This document shows, one piece after another, positions 50,433-59,872 of a DNA stretch of 64,000 nucleotides. The stretch is taken from assembly GCF_035989885.1 (NCBI RefSeq), contig NZ_CP108518.1:6377001-6441000 (forward strand). Direction: 5' to 3'. This stretch comes from Streptomyces sp. NBC_01232 (GTDB lineage Bacteria; Actinomycetota; Actinomycetes; Streptomycetales; Streptomycetaceae). How positions within the stretch are numbered: the first letter of the stretch is position 1; the number at the start of each line of letters is the position of its first letter. The notes below the pieces were generated by a model. It was not told where the DNA came from, ran no database searches, and saw only the letters and a list, made by a program, of their open reading frames with translations. The position numbers and the translations under genes are program-made.

Positions 50433-50517
50433 TACCTGATGTGGATCGATCCGCACCCCCTCCCCGCGCGCCCCGTCACCTATTCTCAGGACAGGTCGAG
50501 ACCCGGAGGAGGACCGA

Positions 50518-51183
50518 GTGCACGAAACGGCCCGCGCCCGGGTACCGGCACAAAGCCGGAAGGTGATGCGCCATTCGGTGCGCGGTCAGGTGCTCGACGC
50601 GCTGCGCGCGGCCCTGGTCGACGGAGAGCTGGTGCCCGGCGAGATCTACTCGGGCCCGGCCCTGGGCGAGCGCTTCGGGGTCTCCGCGACCCCCGTGCGC
50701 GAGGCGATGCAGCAGCTGGCCGTGGAGGGGGCGGTGGAATGCCTGCCCAACCGCGGCTTCCGCGTCCTCTCCCGCACCCCGCGGGAGCTCGCCGAGCTGG
50801 CCGAGGTACGGGCGCTGCTCGAGGTCCCCGTGATGCTGAGGCTGGCCCGTACGGTGCCGGCGGACGCCTGGGAGGCGCTGCGGCCGGTCGCGGCCGCGAC
50901 GGCCGAGGCGGCCGCGGCCGGTGACCTGCCGGGGTACGCGGAGGCGGACCGGGACTTCCACCGGGCCGTGCTGCGACTGGCCGGCAACGACCAGCTCGTA
51001 CAGGTGGCGGAGGAGCTCCACCGCCGCGCCCAGTGGCCCCTGCCGGGCGCCCCGCGGGTTCGCCGGGCCGATCTCGTCGCCGACGCGGCGGAGCACTCGG
51101 CGCTGCTGGAGGCCCTGATCGCGCGGGACCTCCCGGTGGTGGAGTCCCTGGTCCGCGAACACTTCGCGGGCTCCCCGGCCTGA
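50518..51183 (+). CDS. GntR-family regulator, FadR/FCD type
   Basis: A 221-residue regulator. The GntR winged helix is VRGQVLDALRAALVDGELVPGEIYSGPALGERFGVSATPVREAMQQL (residues about 21-67). The FCD effector domain has metal-site elements DRDFHRAVLRLAGN and EHSALLEALIARD. GTG 50518 is preceded by GGAGGAGG. The ligand is unknown; carboxylic acids are usual for the subfamily. Confidence 0.88.
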   Translation: MHETARARVPAQSRKVMRHSVRGQVLDALRAALVDGELVPGEIYSGPALGERFGVSATPVREAMQQLAVEGAVECLPNRGFRVLSRTPRELAELAEVRALLEVPVMLRLARTVPADAWEALRPVAAATAEAAAAGDLPGYAEADRDFHRAVLRLAGNDQLVQVAEELHRRAQWPLPGAPRVRRADLVADAAEHSALLEALIARDLPVVESLVREHFAGSPA

Positions 51184-51216
51184 CCGGGGGCCGGGGCGCC
51201 CCGCGGGTGCGGGCGG

Positions 51217-51999
51217 CTACGCCGCGGGCGAGGGGGTCGGGTGGAGCTGGTCCGCCAGCCAGGTGGGGATGCCGCCCAGCAGGTGGAACAGGCGGCGGGC
51301 CTCCGCGCGCAGACGGGCGGCCTCCGGTTCCGGTTCTGCCTCGGCCAGCGCCGCCAGCGCCGGGGCCGTGCCGATCAGGAAGCCCAGGTCCTCGCGGATG
51401 CGCAGGGACTCCGCGAAGCCCTTGCGGGCCTCCGCGACCTCCCCGTCCCGCAGGGCCAGCGCGGCCAGGTGCCGCCAGGTGAAGGACAGCAGCAGGGTGT
51501 CCCCGTGCGCCTCGGCCCCCGCGTGGGCCCGGTGGTAGGCCGGCCGGGCCGACTGAGGTGCGTCCGCCAGGTGCTCGGCGACGAGCCCCCGCCGGAAGTC
51601 CAGCAGCGGGCGGGTCCGGGAATCGGGGGACAGCAGGGCCGCGGCCCGGCCCAGCGCGGAGCGGGCCTCGTCGGCCCGGTCGCGAACGCCGAGCACGGTG
51701 GCGGCGTACGCCAGCTGGCCCCGTTCGCACGCGGCCGCACCCCGGTCCTCGTCGTCCTGGGCGATCGCCTCGGCGATCCGCAGCGCGTCCTCGGCCTCGG
51801 CCCAGCCCTGACCGGTGAACAGGCACCGTTCCACCAGCAGCGCGGTTCGCTGCACCGCGGCCCCGGCGCTGCCGACGTGCGGCGTCAGGAGCGCAGCCGC
51901 ATCGGTCCAACAGCCGCGCGAGCGCAGTCGCCATATCGCCCGCTGAAGGGGGTCGTCCCCTCCGGTTGTTCCGGCACCCGACATGGCGGTGTCCGCCAC
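51217..51999 (-). CDS. TPR-like helical-repeat protein
   Basis: A 260-residue cytosolic protein composed of Ala/Leu/Arg-rich helical pairs (ALLVERCLFTGQGWAEAEDALRIAEAIA, ACERGQLAYAATVLG, ARKGFAESLRIREDLGFLIG) that resemble tetratricopeptide repeats without a strict consensus. GTG 51999 has GGGGAGG about six bases upstream and is preferred to ATG 51984. It is convergent with the GntR gene. Function unknown; protein-protein interaction is likely. Confidence 0.68.
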   Translation of the reverse strand: MADTAMSGAGTTGGDDPLQRAIWRLRSRGCWTDAAALLTPHVGSAGAAVQRTALLVERCLFTGQGWAEAEDALRIAEAIAQDDEDRGAAACERGQLAYAATVLGVRDRADEARSALGRAAALLSPDSRTRPLLDFRRGLVAEHLADAPQSARPAYHRAHAGAEAHGDTLLLSFTWRHLAALALRDGEVAEARKGFAESLRIREDLGFLIGTAPALAALAEAEPEPEAARLRAEARRLFHLLGGIPTWLADQLHPTPSPAA

Positions 52000-52164
52000 A
52001 TTGCCCTCCCCAAAGCAACCAAGCAGCGCGTCATTGAGCCCTGGGGCGAAATGAGAGCACGGATCGGAGCCATCGGCCAAGGGGTTGGGTGAACTCTTTC
52101 ACAAAGTCCGGACGGATCATCAGCCGCCCCGTGGCCGAACCGCCGCGGCCGCGGGCGGATCTTC

Positions 52165-53844
52165 TCAGCTCATCCGCAGTGCGAGGAAGAAGTCGAGCTT
52201 GTCCTCCAGCCGGGACAGGTCCCGGCCCGTCAACTGCTCGATTCGCCCGACGCGGTAGCGCAGCGTGTTGACGTGCAGGTGCAGGCGCGTCGCGCAGCGG
52301 GTCCAGGAACCGTCGCAGTCGAGGAAGGCCTCCAGCGTCGGGATGAGCTCCGCGCGGTGACGCCGGTCGTAGTCCCGCAGCGGGTCCAGCAGCCGGGCCG
52401 TGAAGGCACGGCGGACGTCGTCCGGGACGAACGGCAGCAGCAGCACGTGCGAGGCCAGCTCGTGGTGGCCCGCCGCGCAGACCCGGCCCGGGCGTGCCGC
52501 GGCCACCCGGCGGGCGTGCCGGGCCTCCTCCAGCGCCCCGCGCAGCCCCTCGGCGGAGTGCACGGCCGCGCTGACGCCGAGCGTGAGCCGGCCGTCGTCG
52601 GCCAGACCGGCGGCCAGGGGGTCCCGTACGGCCGCGAGCAGCTCGTCGGCGTGCAGGGCGGAGTCCGGGCCCTTGTCCTCCCCGGCGTCCCCGGACAGCG
52701 ACGGCAGCGGTACCAGGGCGATGGCCTCGTCGCCCGCATGGGCGACCGCGATCCGGTCCGAGGGCTCGGGCCCCGAGACCGACGGGTCGACGAGGATCTC
52801 CTCCAGCAGCGACTGGGCCACCGGGCCGCCGGGGATGTCCCCGCCGTCCCAGTCCACCCGGGCCACGACGACCTGCCAGTGCGGGGCGGCGCCCAGCCCG
52901 GGCAGCAGCACCGGGGCGGCCACCCGCAGACGGGCGGCGATCTCGGCGGGCGGGGCACCCGTCTGGACCAGTTCCAGGACCTCCTGTGCGAGGCGGCGCC
53001 GCACCGTGCGGGCCGCGTCGCGCCGGTCCCGTTCCACGGCGATCAGCTGGGTGACGCCCTGCAGCAGATCCAGGCGCTCGGCGGGCCAGTCGCCCGCGTC
53101 CGCCTCGACGGCCAGCAGCCAGTCCGACAGGACCGTCTCGCGCACGTCGCGGGCGGCCGGACCTGCGGCGCCGCGGCCGTGTCCCCTGATCGGGAAGAGC
53201 GAGTACGTAATACCCTGGATGGAGATCCGATGCGGCCCCCTGCGGCCCGTCCGGACCGCCGCAAGGTGCTCGCTCGCCAGTGCTGCGCACACGCCCGGCG
53301 CCAGCGGCTCGCCCGCCCCGGCGATCTGCCGGCCCGTGGGGGACAGCACCCAGGCCCGGAGATCGAGGTCGGTGGTGAGCAGATCCAGCACCACATCGGG
53401 GCCGCCGCCGGCCGGACCCGAGGTCATCAGGCGGCGATGGCGGTCCACGACGGCCGCGAGGTCACCCGCACGCTCTCCCGAGACCTGCCGGACGACGTAC
53501 TCGGTGATCGTGGCGAATGCAACGTCCTCGTTCACGGCGAACAGCGGCAGCCGGTTGCGCACGCAGGCCGAAACAAGATCGTCCGGGATCGCTCCCAGCT
53601 CCGCCTCGCCCGCGGCGAGCCCGGCGACGCCCGCACTCGCCAGGATTCGTACGAATGGCTCGGAGTCGGCTGAATTTCGTCTCCAGGCCAGGCCAGTAAG
53701 GACCAGCTCGCCCCCCGACAGGTACCGGCTGGGATCCCGCAGGTCGGTCGTCATGACCCCGCGGACCGTCCGGTCGAGTTCACCCTCGCCGCCGAGCAGC
53801 CGCAGCCCCAGCGCCTCGGTTTCCAGCAGTGCGCGCAGCCGCAT
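52165..53844 (-). CDS. PucR-family regulator of purine catabolism
   Basis: A 559-residue regulator. The N-terminal PucR sensor domain has GVMTTDLRDPSRYLSGGELVLTGLAW. A CdaR/GGDEF-like middle follows. The C-terminal helix-turn-helix (LEAFLDCDGSWTRCATRLHLHVNTLRYRVGRIEQLTGRDLSRLEDKLDFFLAL) is typical of PucR/CdaR. It is divergent from the xanthine dehydrogenase operon with 254 bases between starts, which identifies it as the likely controller. ATG 53844. Confidence 0.9.
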   Translation of the reverse strand: MRLRALLETEALGLRLLGGEGELDRTVRGVMTTDLRDPSRYLSGGELVLTGLAWRRNSADSEPFVRILASAGVAGLAAGEAELGAIPDDLVSACVRNRLPLFAVNEDVAFATITEYVVRQVSGERAGDLAAVVDRHRRLMTSGPAGGGPDVVLDLLTTDLDLRAWVLSPTGRQIAGAGEPLAPGVCAALASEHLAAVRTGRRGPHRISIQGITYSLFPIRGHGRGAAGPAARDVRETVLSDWLLAVEADAGDWPAERLDLLQGVTQLIAVERDRRDAARTVRRRLAQEVLELVQTGAPPAEIAARLRVAAPVLLPGLGAAPHWQVVVARVDWDGGDIPGGPVAQSLLEEILVDPSVSGPEPSDRIAVAHAGDEAIALVPLPSLSGDAGEDKGPDSALHADELLAAVRDPLAAGLADDGRLTLGVSAAVHSAEGLRGALEEARHARRVAAARPGRVCAAGHHELASHVLLLPFVPDDVRRAFTARLLDPLRDYDRRHRAELIPTLEAFLDCDGSWTRCATRLHLHVNTLRYRVGRIEQLTGRDLSRLEDKLDFFLALRMS

Positions 53845-54098
53845 GATGTCGCCGCCGATCTGTCTCGAATGTTGCCGTTGGAAATCGGGCAGGTCGTCGC
53901 ATCCTGCCTTTCATACGAATCTACAAGACGAGGGAGGCCGTCAGCCAACTCCTTCATGGTTTCGGTGACTGCACCCGGGGGACGGGCGGCTTGTGTACTG
54001 GGTCCACACCGCGTTAACAGCACGTGAACGACCAGTCGAGGGCTCTCGGGCCTCCTGGCTTGAAGTAAACGACACGATGAAGAAGAAGAGAGCCGCTC

Positions 54099-54995
54099 AT
54101 GGACTTCCTTCGCCCCGCCAGCTGGGAGGAGGCGCTCGCCGCTAAGGCCGAGTTCCCCTCAGCTGTGCCGATTGCGGGTGGCACCGACGTGATGGTCGAG
54201 ATCAACTTCGACCACCGCCGGCCGGAGTACCTCCTGGACCTGAACCGCATCGGTCTGCTGCGGGAGTGGGAGGTCGGCGAGGATGTGGTTCGCCTGGGCG
54301 CCTCCGTCCCGTACACGCAGATCATGGAGAACCTCCGTACGGAGCTTCCGGGACTCGCGCTCGCCTCGCACACGGTCGCGTCCCCGCAGATCCGCAACCG
54401 TGGCGGTGTCGGCGGCAACCTCGGTTGCGCCTCGCCGGCCGGTGACTCCCACCCCGCGCTGCTCGCGGCGGGCGCCGAGGTCGAGGTGGAGTCCGTACGC
54501 GGCTCCCGCCTCATCCCGATCGACGAGTTCTACACCGGCGTCAAGCGCAACGCGCTCGCCGCCGACGAGCTCATCAAGACCGTCCACGTCAAGAAGGCGG
54601 ACGGACCCCAGCAGTACTCCAAGGTCGGCTCCCGCAACGCGATGGTCATCGCGGTCTGCGCGTTCGGCCTGGCGCTGCACCCGGACACCCGCACGGTCCG
54701 CACCGGCATCGGCTCGGCCGCGCCGACCCCGATCCGTGCGAAGGCCGCCGAGGAGTTCCTGAACGCCGCGCTCGAAGAGGGCGGCTTCTGGGAGTCCGGC
54801 AAGGTCATCACCCCGTCGATCGCCAAGCAGTTCGGTGACCTCGCCTCCGGCGCGGCCAACCCGATCGACGACGTCCGCGGCACGGCGAAGTACCGCCGTC
54901 ACGCGGTCGGCATCATGGCTCGCCGCCAGCTCGTCTGGACCTGGGAGCAGTACCGCGGTACCGGCAACGGCCGCTCGCTTGAAGGGGCTGCGTAA
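54099..54995 (+). CDS. Xanthine dehydrogenase, FAD-binding subunit
   Basis: A 298-residue medium subunit of a molybdenum hydroxylase (CoxM/XdhB type). FAD-binding motifs are PIAGGTDVMVEIN near residue 26 and ASPQIRNRGGVGGNLGCASPAGDS near 100. It passes electrons from the Mo and 2Fe-2S centres to NAD+ or another acceptor. ATG 54099 follows GAAGAAGAGAG. It is two bases ahead of the next subunit. Confidence 0.92.
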   Translation: MDFLRPASWEEALAAKAEFPSAVPIAGGTDVMVEINFDHRRPEYLLDLNRIGLLREWEVGEDVVRLGASVPYTQIMENLRTELPGLALASHTVASPQIRNRGGVGGNLGCASPAGDSHPALLAAGAEVEVESVRGSRLIPIDEFYTGVKRNALAADELIKTVHVKKADGPQQYSKVGSRNAMVIAVCAFGLALHPDTRTVRTGIGSAAPTPIRAKAAEEFLNAALEEGGFWESGKVITPSIAKQFGDLASGAANPIDDVRGTAKYRRHAVGIMARRQLVWTWEQYRGTGNGRSLEGAA

Positions 54996-54997
54996 TC

Positions 54998-55603
54998 ATG
55001 CGCGTCAATTTCACGGTCAACGGCCGTCAGCAGGAAGCCGACGATGTGTGGGAGGGCGAGTCCCTTCTCTACGTCCTGCGTGAGCGTCTGGGCCTGCCGG
55101 GCTCGAAGAACGCCTGTGAGCAGGGCGAGTGCGGTTCCTGCACCGTCCGCCTCGACGGCGTACCGGTCTGTTCCTGTCTCGTGGCGGTCGGCCAGGTCGA
55201 GGGTCGCGACGTCGTGACCGTCGAGGGTCTGGCGGACTTCTCCAAGCAGCGTGACGAGCACGGTCACGGCGGTGCCTGCGGCACCGGCGGCGGTTGCGGC
55301 AGCAAGGGCGTGTCCCTGGACGCGGCCAAGCAGTGGCAGGCCAAGCCGGGCGACTCGCAGACCGGCGAGGGCACCCCGCTCTCCAACATCCAGCAGGCGT
55401 TCATCGACGCCGGTGCCGTGCAGTGCGGTTTCTGCACCCCGGGTCTGCTCATCCAGGCGGACGCGCTCCTGGAGGAGAACTCCTCCCCGTCCGACCAGGA
55501 CATCCGTGAGGCCCTGTCCGGCAACCTCTGCCGCTGCACGGGCTACGAGAAGATCCTCGACGCGGTCCGCCTCGCGGCCGCCCGTCAGGGAGAGGCGGTC
55601 TGA
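54998..55603 (+). CDS. Xanthine dehydrogenase, (2Fe-2S) subunit with a Gly/Cys/His insert
   Basis: A 201-residue small subunit with two 2Fe-2S clusters. The plant-ferredoxin-type set is C40, C45, C48, C60 (ACEQGECGSC...CSC) and the helical domain set is C143, C146, C178, C180 (QCGFC...LCRC). Typical CoxS/XdhA-type small subunits are about 155-170 residues. The extra length is an insert at about 82-127 between the two domains, carrying H88, H90, C94 and C100 (HGHGGACGTGGGC). ATG 54998 starts two bases after the FAD subunit. Confidence 0.92.
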   Translation: MRVNFTVNGRQQEADDVWEGESLLYVLRERLGLPGSKNACEQGECGSCTVRLDGVPVCSCLVAVGQVEGRDVVTVEGLADFSKQRDEHGHGGACGTGGGCGSKGVSLDAAKQWQAKPGDSQTGEGTPLSNIQQAFIDAGAVQCGFCTPGLLIQADALLEENSSPSDQDIREALSGNLCRCTGYEKILDAVRLAAARQGEAV

Positions 55604-55605
55604 CC

Positions 55606-58008
55606 ATGGCTCAGAACACCCGCACCGTGCCCGCCGGTACGCCGACGAACGTCACCCAGAAGCACAACAAGGGCGGCATCGGCGAATCGATTCTCCGTCC
55701 CGACGGCACCCTCAAGGTCACCGGTGAGTTCGCCTACTCCTCGGACATGTGGCACGAGGACATGCTCTGGGGCCAGACCCTGCGCAGCACCGTCGCCCAC
55801 GCCGAGATCGTCTCCATCGACATCTCCGAGGCGCTCGCCATGCCCGGCGTCTACTCGGTGCTGACGTACGACGACCTGCCGGCCGAGATGAAGAACTACG
55901 GCCTCGAGATCCAGGACACCCCGGTTCTCGCCAACGGCCGGGTACGTCACCACGGTGAGCCGGTCGCCCTCGTGGCCGCCGACCACCCGGAGACCGCCCG
56001 CCGCGCGGCGGCCAAGATCAAGATCGACTACCGTGAGCTGCCGCTCGTCACGGACGAGGCCTCCGCCCTCGCCCCCGACGCGCCGCTGATCCACGAGGGC
56101 CGCGACGACCACCACATCGGTCACGTCCCGCACCCGAACATCGTGCACCGCCAGCCGATCATCCGCGGCAACGTGGAGGAGGCCCGCAAGCGCGCCGACG
56201 TCATCGTCGAGGGCGAGTACACCTTCGGCATGCAGGACCAGGCCTTCCTCGGCCCGGAGTCCGGTCTGGCCGTGCCGTCCGAGGACGGCGGTGTCGAGCT
56301 CTACGTCGCCACCCAGTGGCTGCACTCGGACCTCCAGCAGATCGCCCCGGTCCTGGGCCTCCCGCCGGAGAAGGTCCGTATGACGCTCTCGGGCGTCGGC
56401 GGTGCCTTCGGTGGCCGCGAGGACATCTCGATGCAGATCCACGCCTGCCTCCTGGCCCTGGCCACGAACAAGCCGGTCAAGATCGTCTACAACCGGTTCG
56501 AGTCCTTCTTCGGCCACGTGCACCGTCACCCGGCGAAGCTGTACTACGAGCACGGCGCCACCAAGGACGGCAAGCTCACGCACATGAAGTGCAAGATCGT
56601 CCTGGACGGCGGCGCCTACGCGTCCGCCTCCCCGGCGGTCGTGGGCAACGCCTCCTCCCTCTCGGTGGGTCCCTACGTCCTGGAGGACGTGGACATCGAG
56701 GCGATCGCGCTCTACACGAACAACCCGCCCTGCGGCGCGATGCGCGGCTTCGGCGCCGTCCAGGCCTGCTTCGCCTACGAGGCCCAGATGGACAAGCTCG
56801 CGGCGAAGCTGGGCATGGACCCGGTCGAGTTCCGCCAGCTGAACGCCATGGAGATGGGCACGGTCATGCCGACCGGCCAGGTCGTGGACGCCCCGGCGCC
56901 CGTCGCCGAGCTGCTGCGCCGGGTCAAGGCCCGCCCGCTGCCGCCCGAGCGCCAGTGGGAGTCCGCCGGCGAGAGCGCGGACGTCCGCGCGCTGCCCGGT
57001 GGCCTCTCGAACACCACCCACGGTGAGGGCGTCGTCCGCGGCGTCGGCTACGCGGTCGGCATCAAGAACGTCGGCTTCTCCGAGGGCTTCGACGACTACT
57101 CGACCGCCCGCGTGCGGCTCGAGGTCATCAACGGCGAGCCCGTCGCGATGGTCCACACGGCCATGGCGGAGGTCGGCCAGGGCGGCATCACCGTTCACAC
57201 GCAGATCGCCCGTACCGAGCTGGGCGTCACGCAGGTGACCATCCACCCGGCCGACACGCAGGTCGGCTCCGCCGGTTCCACGTCCGCCTCCCGGCAGACG
57301 TACATGACCGGTGGCGCGGTGAAGAACACCTGTGAGGCCGTCCGCGAGGCGCTCCTGGAGATCGGCCGCCGCAAGAACGGCTCGTACCACCCCGCGTGGG
57401 CCACGGCCGAGCTGCTGCTCGAAGGCGGAAAGGTCGTCACCGACGGCGGCGAGGTCCTCGCGGACATCGCCGACATCCTCGGGAACGAGGCCATCGACCT
57501 CGAGCTCGAGTTCCGTCACGCGGCGACCGAGCCCTTCGACCTGGTCACCGGCCAGGGCAACGGCCACGTCCAGTACACCTTCGCCGCGCACCGCGCGGTC
57601 GTCGAGGTGGACACCGAGCTCGGCCTCGTCAAGGTCGTCGAGCTGGCGACCGCACAGGACGTCGGCAAGGCCCTCAACATGCTTTCCGTGGTCGGCCAGA
57701 TCCAGGGTGGTACCACCCAGGGTCTCGGCGTCGCGATCATGGAAGAGATCATCGTGGACCCGAAGACCGCGAAGGTGCGCAACCCCTCCTTCACGGACTA
57801 CCTGATCCCGACCATCCTCGACACCCCGACCATTCCGGTCGACGTCCTGGAGCTCGCCGACCCGAAGGCCCCCTACGGCCTGCGCGGTATGGGCGAGGCC
57901 CCGACCCTCTCGTCCACCCCGGCCGTCATCGCGGCGATCCGGCAGGCGACGGGTCTTGAGATCAACAAGACGCCGATCCGTCCGGAAGCCCTTACCGGGA
58001 CCCTCTAG
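55606..58008 (+). CDS. Xanthine dehydrogenase, molybdopterin-binding large subunit
   Basis: An 800-residue catalytic subunit that hydroxylates hypoxanthine and xanthine to urate at a Mo-cofactor centre. Signatures are MQDQAFLGPESGLAVP, SGVGGAFGGREDI, NPPCGAMRGFGAVQ (active-site Arg), the AEVGQGGITVHTQIA cofactor loop, and the late GMGEAPTLSSTPAVIAAI (catalytic Glu). ATG 55606 starts two bases after the 2Fe-2S subunit. A strong terminator closes the three-gene operon. Purine specificity rests on PucR, permease and XdhC neighbours. Confidence 0.92.
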   Translation: MAQNTRTVPAGTPTNVTQKHNKGGIGESILRPDGTLKVTGEFAYSSDMWHEDMLWGQTLRSTVAHAEIVSIDISEALAMPGVYSVLTYDDLPAEMKNYGLEIQDTPVLANGRVRHHGEPVALVAADHPETARRAAAKIKIDYRELPLVTDEASALAPDAPLIHEGRDDHHIGHVPHPNIVHRQPIIRGNVEEARKRADVIVEGEYTFGMQDQAFLGPESGLAVPSEDGGVELYVATQWLHSDLQQIAPVLGLPPEKVRMTLSGVGGAFGGREDISMQIHACLLALATNKPVKIVYNRFESFFGHVHRHPAKLYYEHGATKDGKLTHMKCKIVLDGGAYASASPAVVGNASSLSVGPYVLEDVDIEAIALYTNNPPCGAMRGFGAVQACFAYEAQMDKLAAKLGMDPVEFRQLNAMEMGTVMPTGQVVDAPAPVAELLRRVKARPLPPERQWESAGESADVRALPGGLSNTTHGEGVVRGVGYAVGIKNVGFSEGFDDYSTARVRLEVINGEPVAMVHTAMAEVGQGGITVHTQIARTELGVTQVTIHPADTQVGSAGSTSASRQTYMTGGAVKNTCEAVREALLEIGRRKNGSYHPAWATAELLLEGGKVVTDGGEVLADIADILGNEAIDLELEFRHAATEPFDLVTGQGNGHVQYTFAAHRAVVEVDTELGLVKVVELATAQDVGKALNMLSVVGQIQGGTTQGLGVAIMEEIIVDPKTAKVRNPSFTDYLIPTILDTPTIPVDVLELADPKAPYGLRGMGEAPTLSSTPAVIAAIRQATGLEINKTPIRPEALTGTL

Positions 58009-58016
58009 GACGGCGC

Positions 58017-58044
58017 GGTCCGGGGGCCGCAAGGCCCCCGGACC
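58017..58044. terminator. Perfect 12-bp hairpin terminator after the xdh operon
   Basis: GGTCCGGGGGCC (58017-58028) pairs perfectly with 58033-58044 across GCAA, nine bases after the stop. Confidence 0.88.
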
Positions 58045-58054
58045 TCCTCAGACT

Positions 58055-58105
58055 CTCCGGACGGTGCGCATGGGAACGTCACACTTCACGGCGCGCCGTC
58101 CGGAG
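58055..58105. promoter_or_regulatory. Second inverted repeat between xdh and the purine permease
   Basis: CTCCGGACGG (58055-58064) pairs perfectly with CCGTCCGGAG (58096-58105), extendable by GCGC/GCGC, with a 31-base loop. The rest of the 285-base gap to the permease has repeated CAGTAC-type words but no gene. It may be an RNA regulatory element or a backup terminator. Confidence 0.4.
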
Positions 58106-58329
58106 GACATACGAAGCACCGCCCCGCTCGCGGTCCCTTCACTTGGCAGTACCCCTGCAAGAACCCCCGTAGTACCAGCGGTCACCCCCGCACTACCCGC
58201 AGTACACGCAGTGCACATTCGCGTCGCCTCGGGCCGTCACCCCGGGTCGTGCAGCCAAACGCACCATCCCAAATCCCGCGTCTCCAATCTCCAAGCGGGT
58301 GCCCCTTTGAACCTTGGGAGTTAGGCACC

Positions 58330-59793
58330 ATGACCCAATCGTCAGTAGAGCCGAAGACCACCGCGGAAGATGCCGGCGACGGCTCTCATCCCCCCGCGGG
58401 AAGGTCCTGGCTCGACCGGTACTTTCACATAACGCACAGAGGATCCAACGTCGGCAATGAGGTTCGTGGCGGTATCACGACCTTCATGGCGATGGCGTAC
58501 ATCCTGCTGCTCAACCCCCTGCTCCTCTCGGGCAAGGACGTCGCCGGCGCCTCGATGGCCGCCTCGGCGATCATCACCGCCACCGCGTTCGCCGCAGCCG
58601 TCACCACGCTCCTCATGGGCTTCGTCGGCAAGGTGCCGCTCGCCCTCGCCGCCGGTCTGTCCGTGTCCGGCGTGCTGGCCTCGCAGGTGGCCCCCCAGAT
58701 GACCTGGCCGCAGGCCATGGGAATGTGTGTGGTCTACGGTGTCGTGATCTGTCTCCTGGTCGTCACCGGCCTCCGAGAGATGATCATGAACGCGATCCCC
58801 CTCGCGCTCAAGCACGCCATCACCATGGGCATCGGCCTCTTCGTCGCGCTGATCGGCTTCTTCAAGGCCGGCTTCGTGGGCAAGGGTCCGGAGTTCGGTC
58901 CCCCCGTCCAGCTCGGCGCGGTCGGTGAGCTGTCGGGCTGGCCCGTCATGCTCTTCTGCATCACCCTGATCGCGATCTTCATGCTCCAGGCCCGCAAGGT
59001 GCCCGGCGCCATCCTGATCGGCATCGTCGGCGGCACCGTCCTGGCAGCGATCCTCAACGCCATCGTGGACATCGACCCGAAGGCCTGGAAGAACGGTCCG
59101 CCCACCCTCGACGGCTCCGCGGTCTCCATGCCGGACTTCTCGCTCTTCGGCGACGTCTCCTTCGGCGGCTGGGGCGACGTGGGCTACATGACGATCGGCA
59201 TGATCGTCTTCACCCTGGTGCTCGCCGGCTTCTTCGACGCGATGGCCACCATCATCGGTGTCGGTACCGAGGCCAAGCTCGCCGACGACAAGGGCCGCAT
59301 GCCGGGCCTGTCCAAGGCGCTCTTCATCGACGGTGCCGGTGGCGCCATCGGTGGCGTCGCGGGCGGCTCCGGCCAGACCGTGTTCGTCGAGTCCGCGACC
59401 GGCGTCGGCGAGGGTGCCCGCACGGGCCTCGCCTCCGTGGTCACCGGCCTCTTCTTCGCCGCCTGCCTCTTCTTCACCCCGATCACGCAGATCGTCCCGG
59501 GTGAGGTCGCCTCCGCGGCCCTGGTCGTCATCGGCGCGATGATGATGCAGAACGCCCGCCACGTGGACTGGGCCGACAGCGCGACCGCGATCCCGGTCTT
59601 CCTGACCGTCGTGATCATGCCGTTCACGTACTCGATCACGGCCGGCGTCGCCGCCGGTGTCATCTCGTACGTCGCCATCAAGATCGCCCAGGGCAAGGCC
59701 CGGGAGATCGGCGGCTTCATGTGGGCGCTGACCGCGATCTTCGTGGTGTTCTTCGCCCTGAACCCGATCGAGCACTGGCTCGGGGTCGGCTGA
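58330..59793 (+). CDS. NCS2-family purine permease (AzgA-like)
   Basis: A 487-residue membrane transporter with about 14 TM segments. It starts with the family sequence GNEVRGGITTFMAMAYILLLNPLLL and includes the TM8-10 region VLAGFFDAMATIIGVG and SGQTVFVESATGVGEGARTGLA, typical of the guanine/hypoxanthine group of NCS2. Uptake of purines would feed the xanthine dehydrogenase just upstream. ATG 58330 has GGGAG about ten bases upstream. Confidence 0.92.
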   Translation: MTQSSVEPKTTAEDAGDGSHPPAGRSWLDRYFHITHRGSNVGNEVRGGITTFMAMAYILLLNPLLLSGKDVAGASMAASAIITATAFAAAVTTLLMGFVGKVPLALAAGLSVSGVLASQVAPQMTWPQAMGMCVVYGVVICLLVVTGLREMIMNAIPLALKHAITMGIGLFVALIGFFKAGFVGKGPEFGPPVQLGAVGELSGWPVMLFCITLIAIFMLQARKVPGAILIGIVGGTVLAAILNAIVDIDPKAWKNGPPTLDGSAVSMPDFSLFGDVSFGGWGDVGYMTIGMIVFTLVLAGFFDAMATIIGVGTEAKLADDKGRMPGLSKALFIDGAGGAIGGVAGGSGQTVFVESATGVGEGARTGLASVVTGLFFAACLFFTPITQIVPGEVASAALVVIGAMMMQNARHVDWADSATAIPVFLTVVIMPFTYSITAGVAAGVISYVAIKIAQGKAREIGGFMWALTAIFVVFFALNPIEHWLGVG

Positions 59794-59872
59794 CCCGGAC
59801 CGGCCTGATCAGCCAGAACCGCACCCTTCACGTATCCGATACTGGAACCGAACCTCTCCGAGGAGGCCCCCC

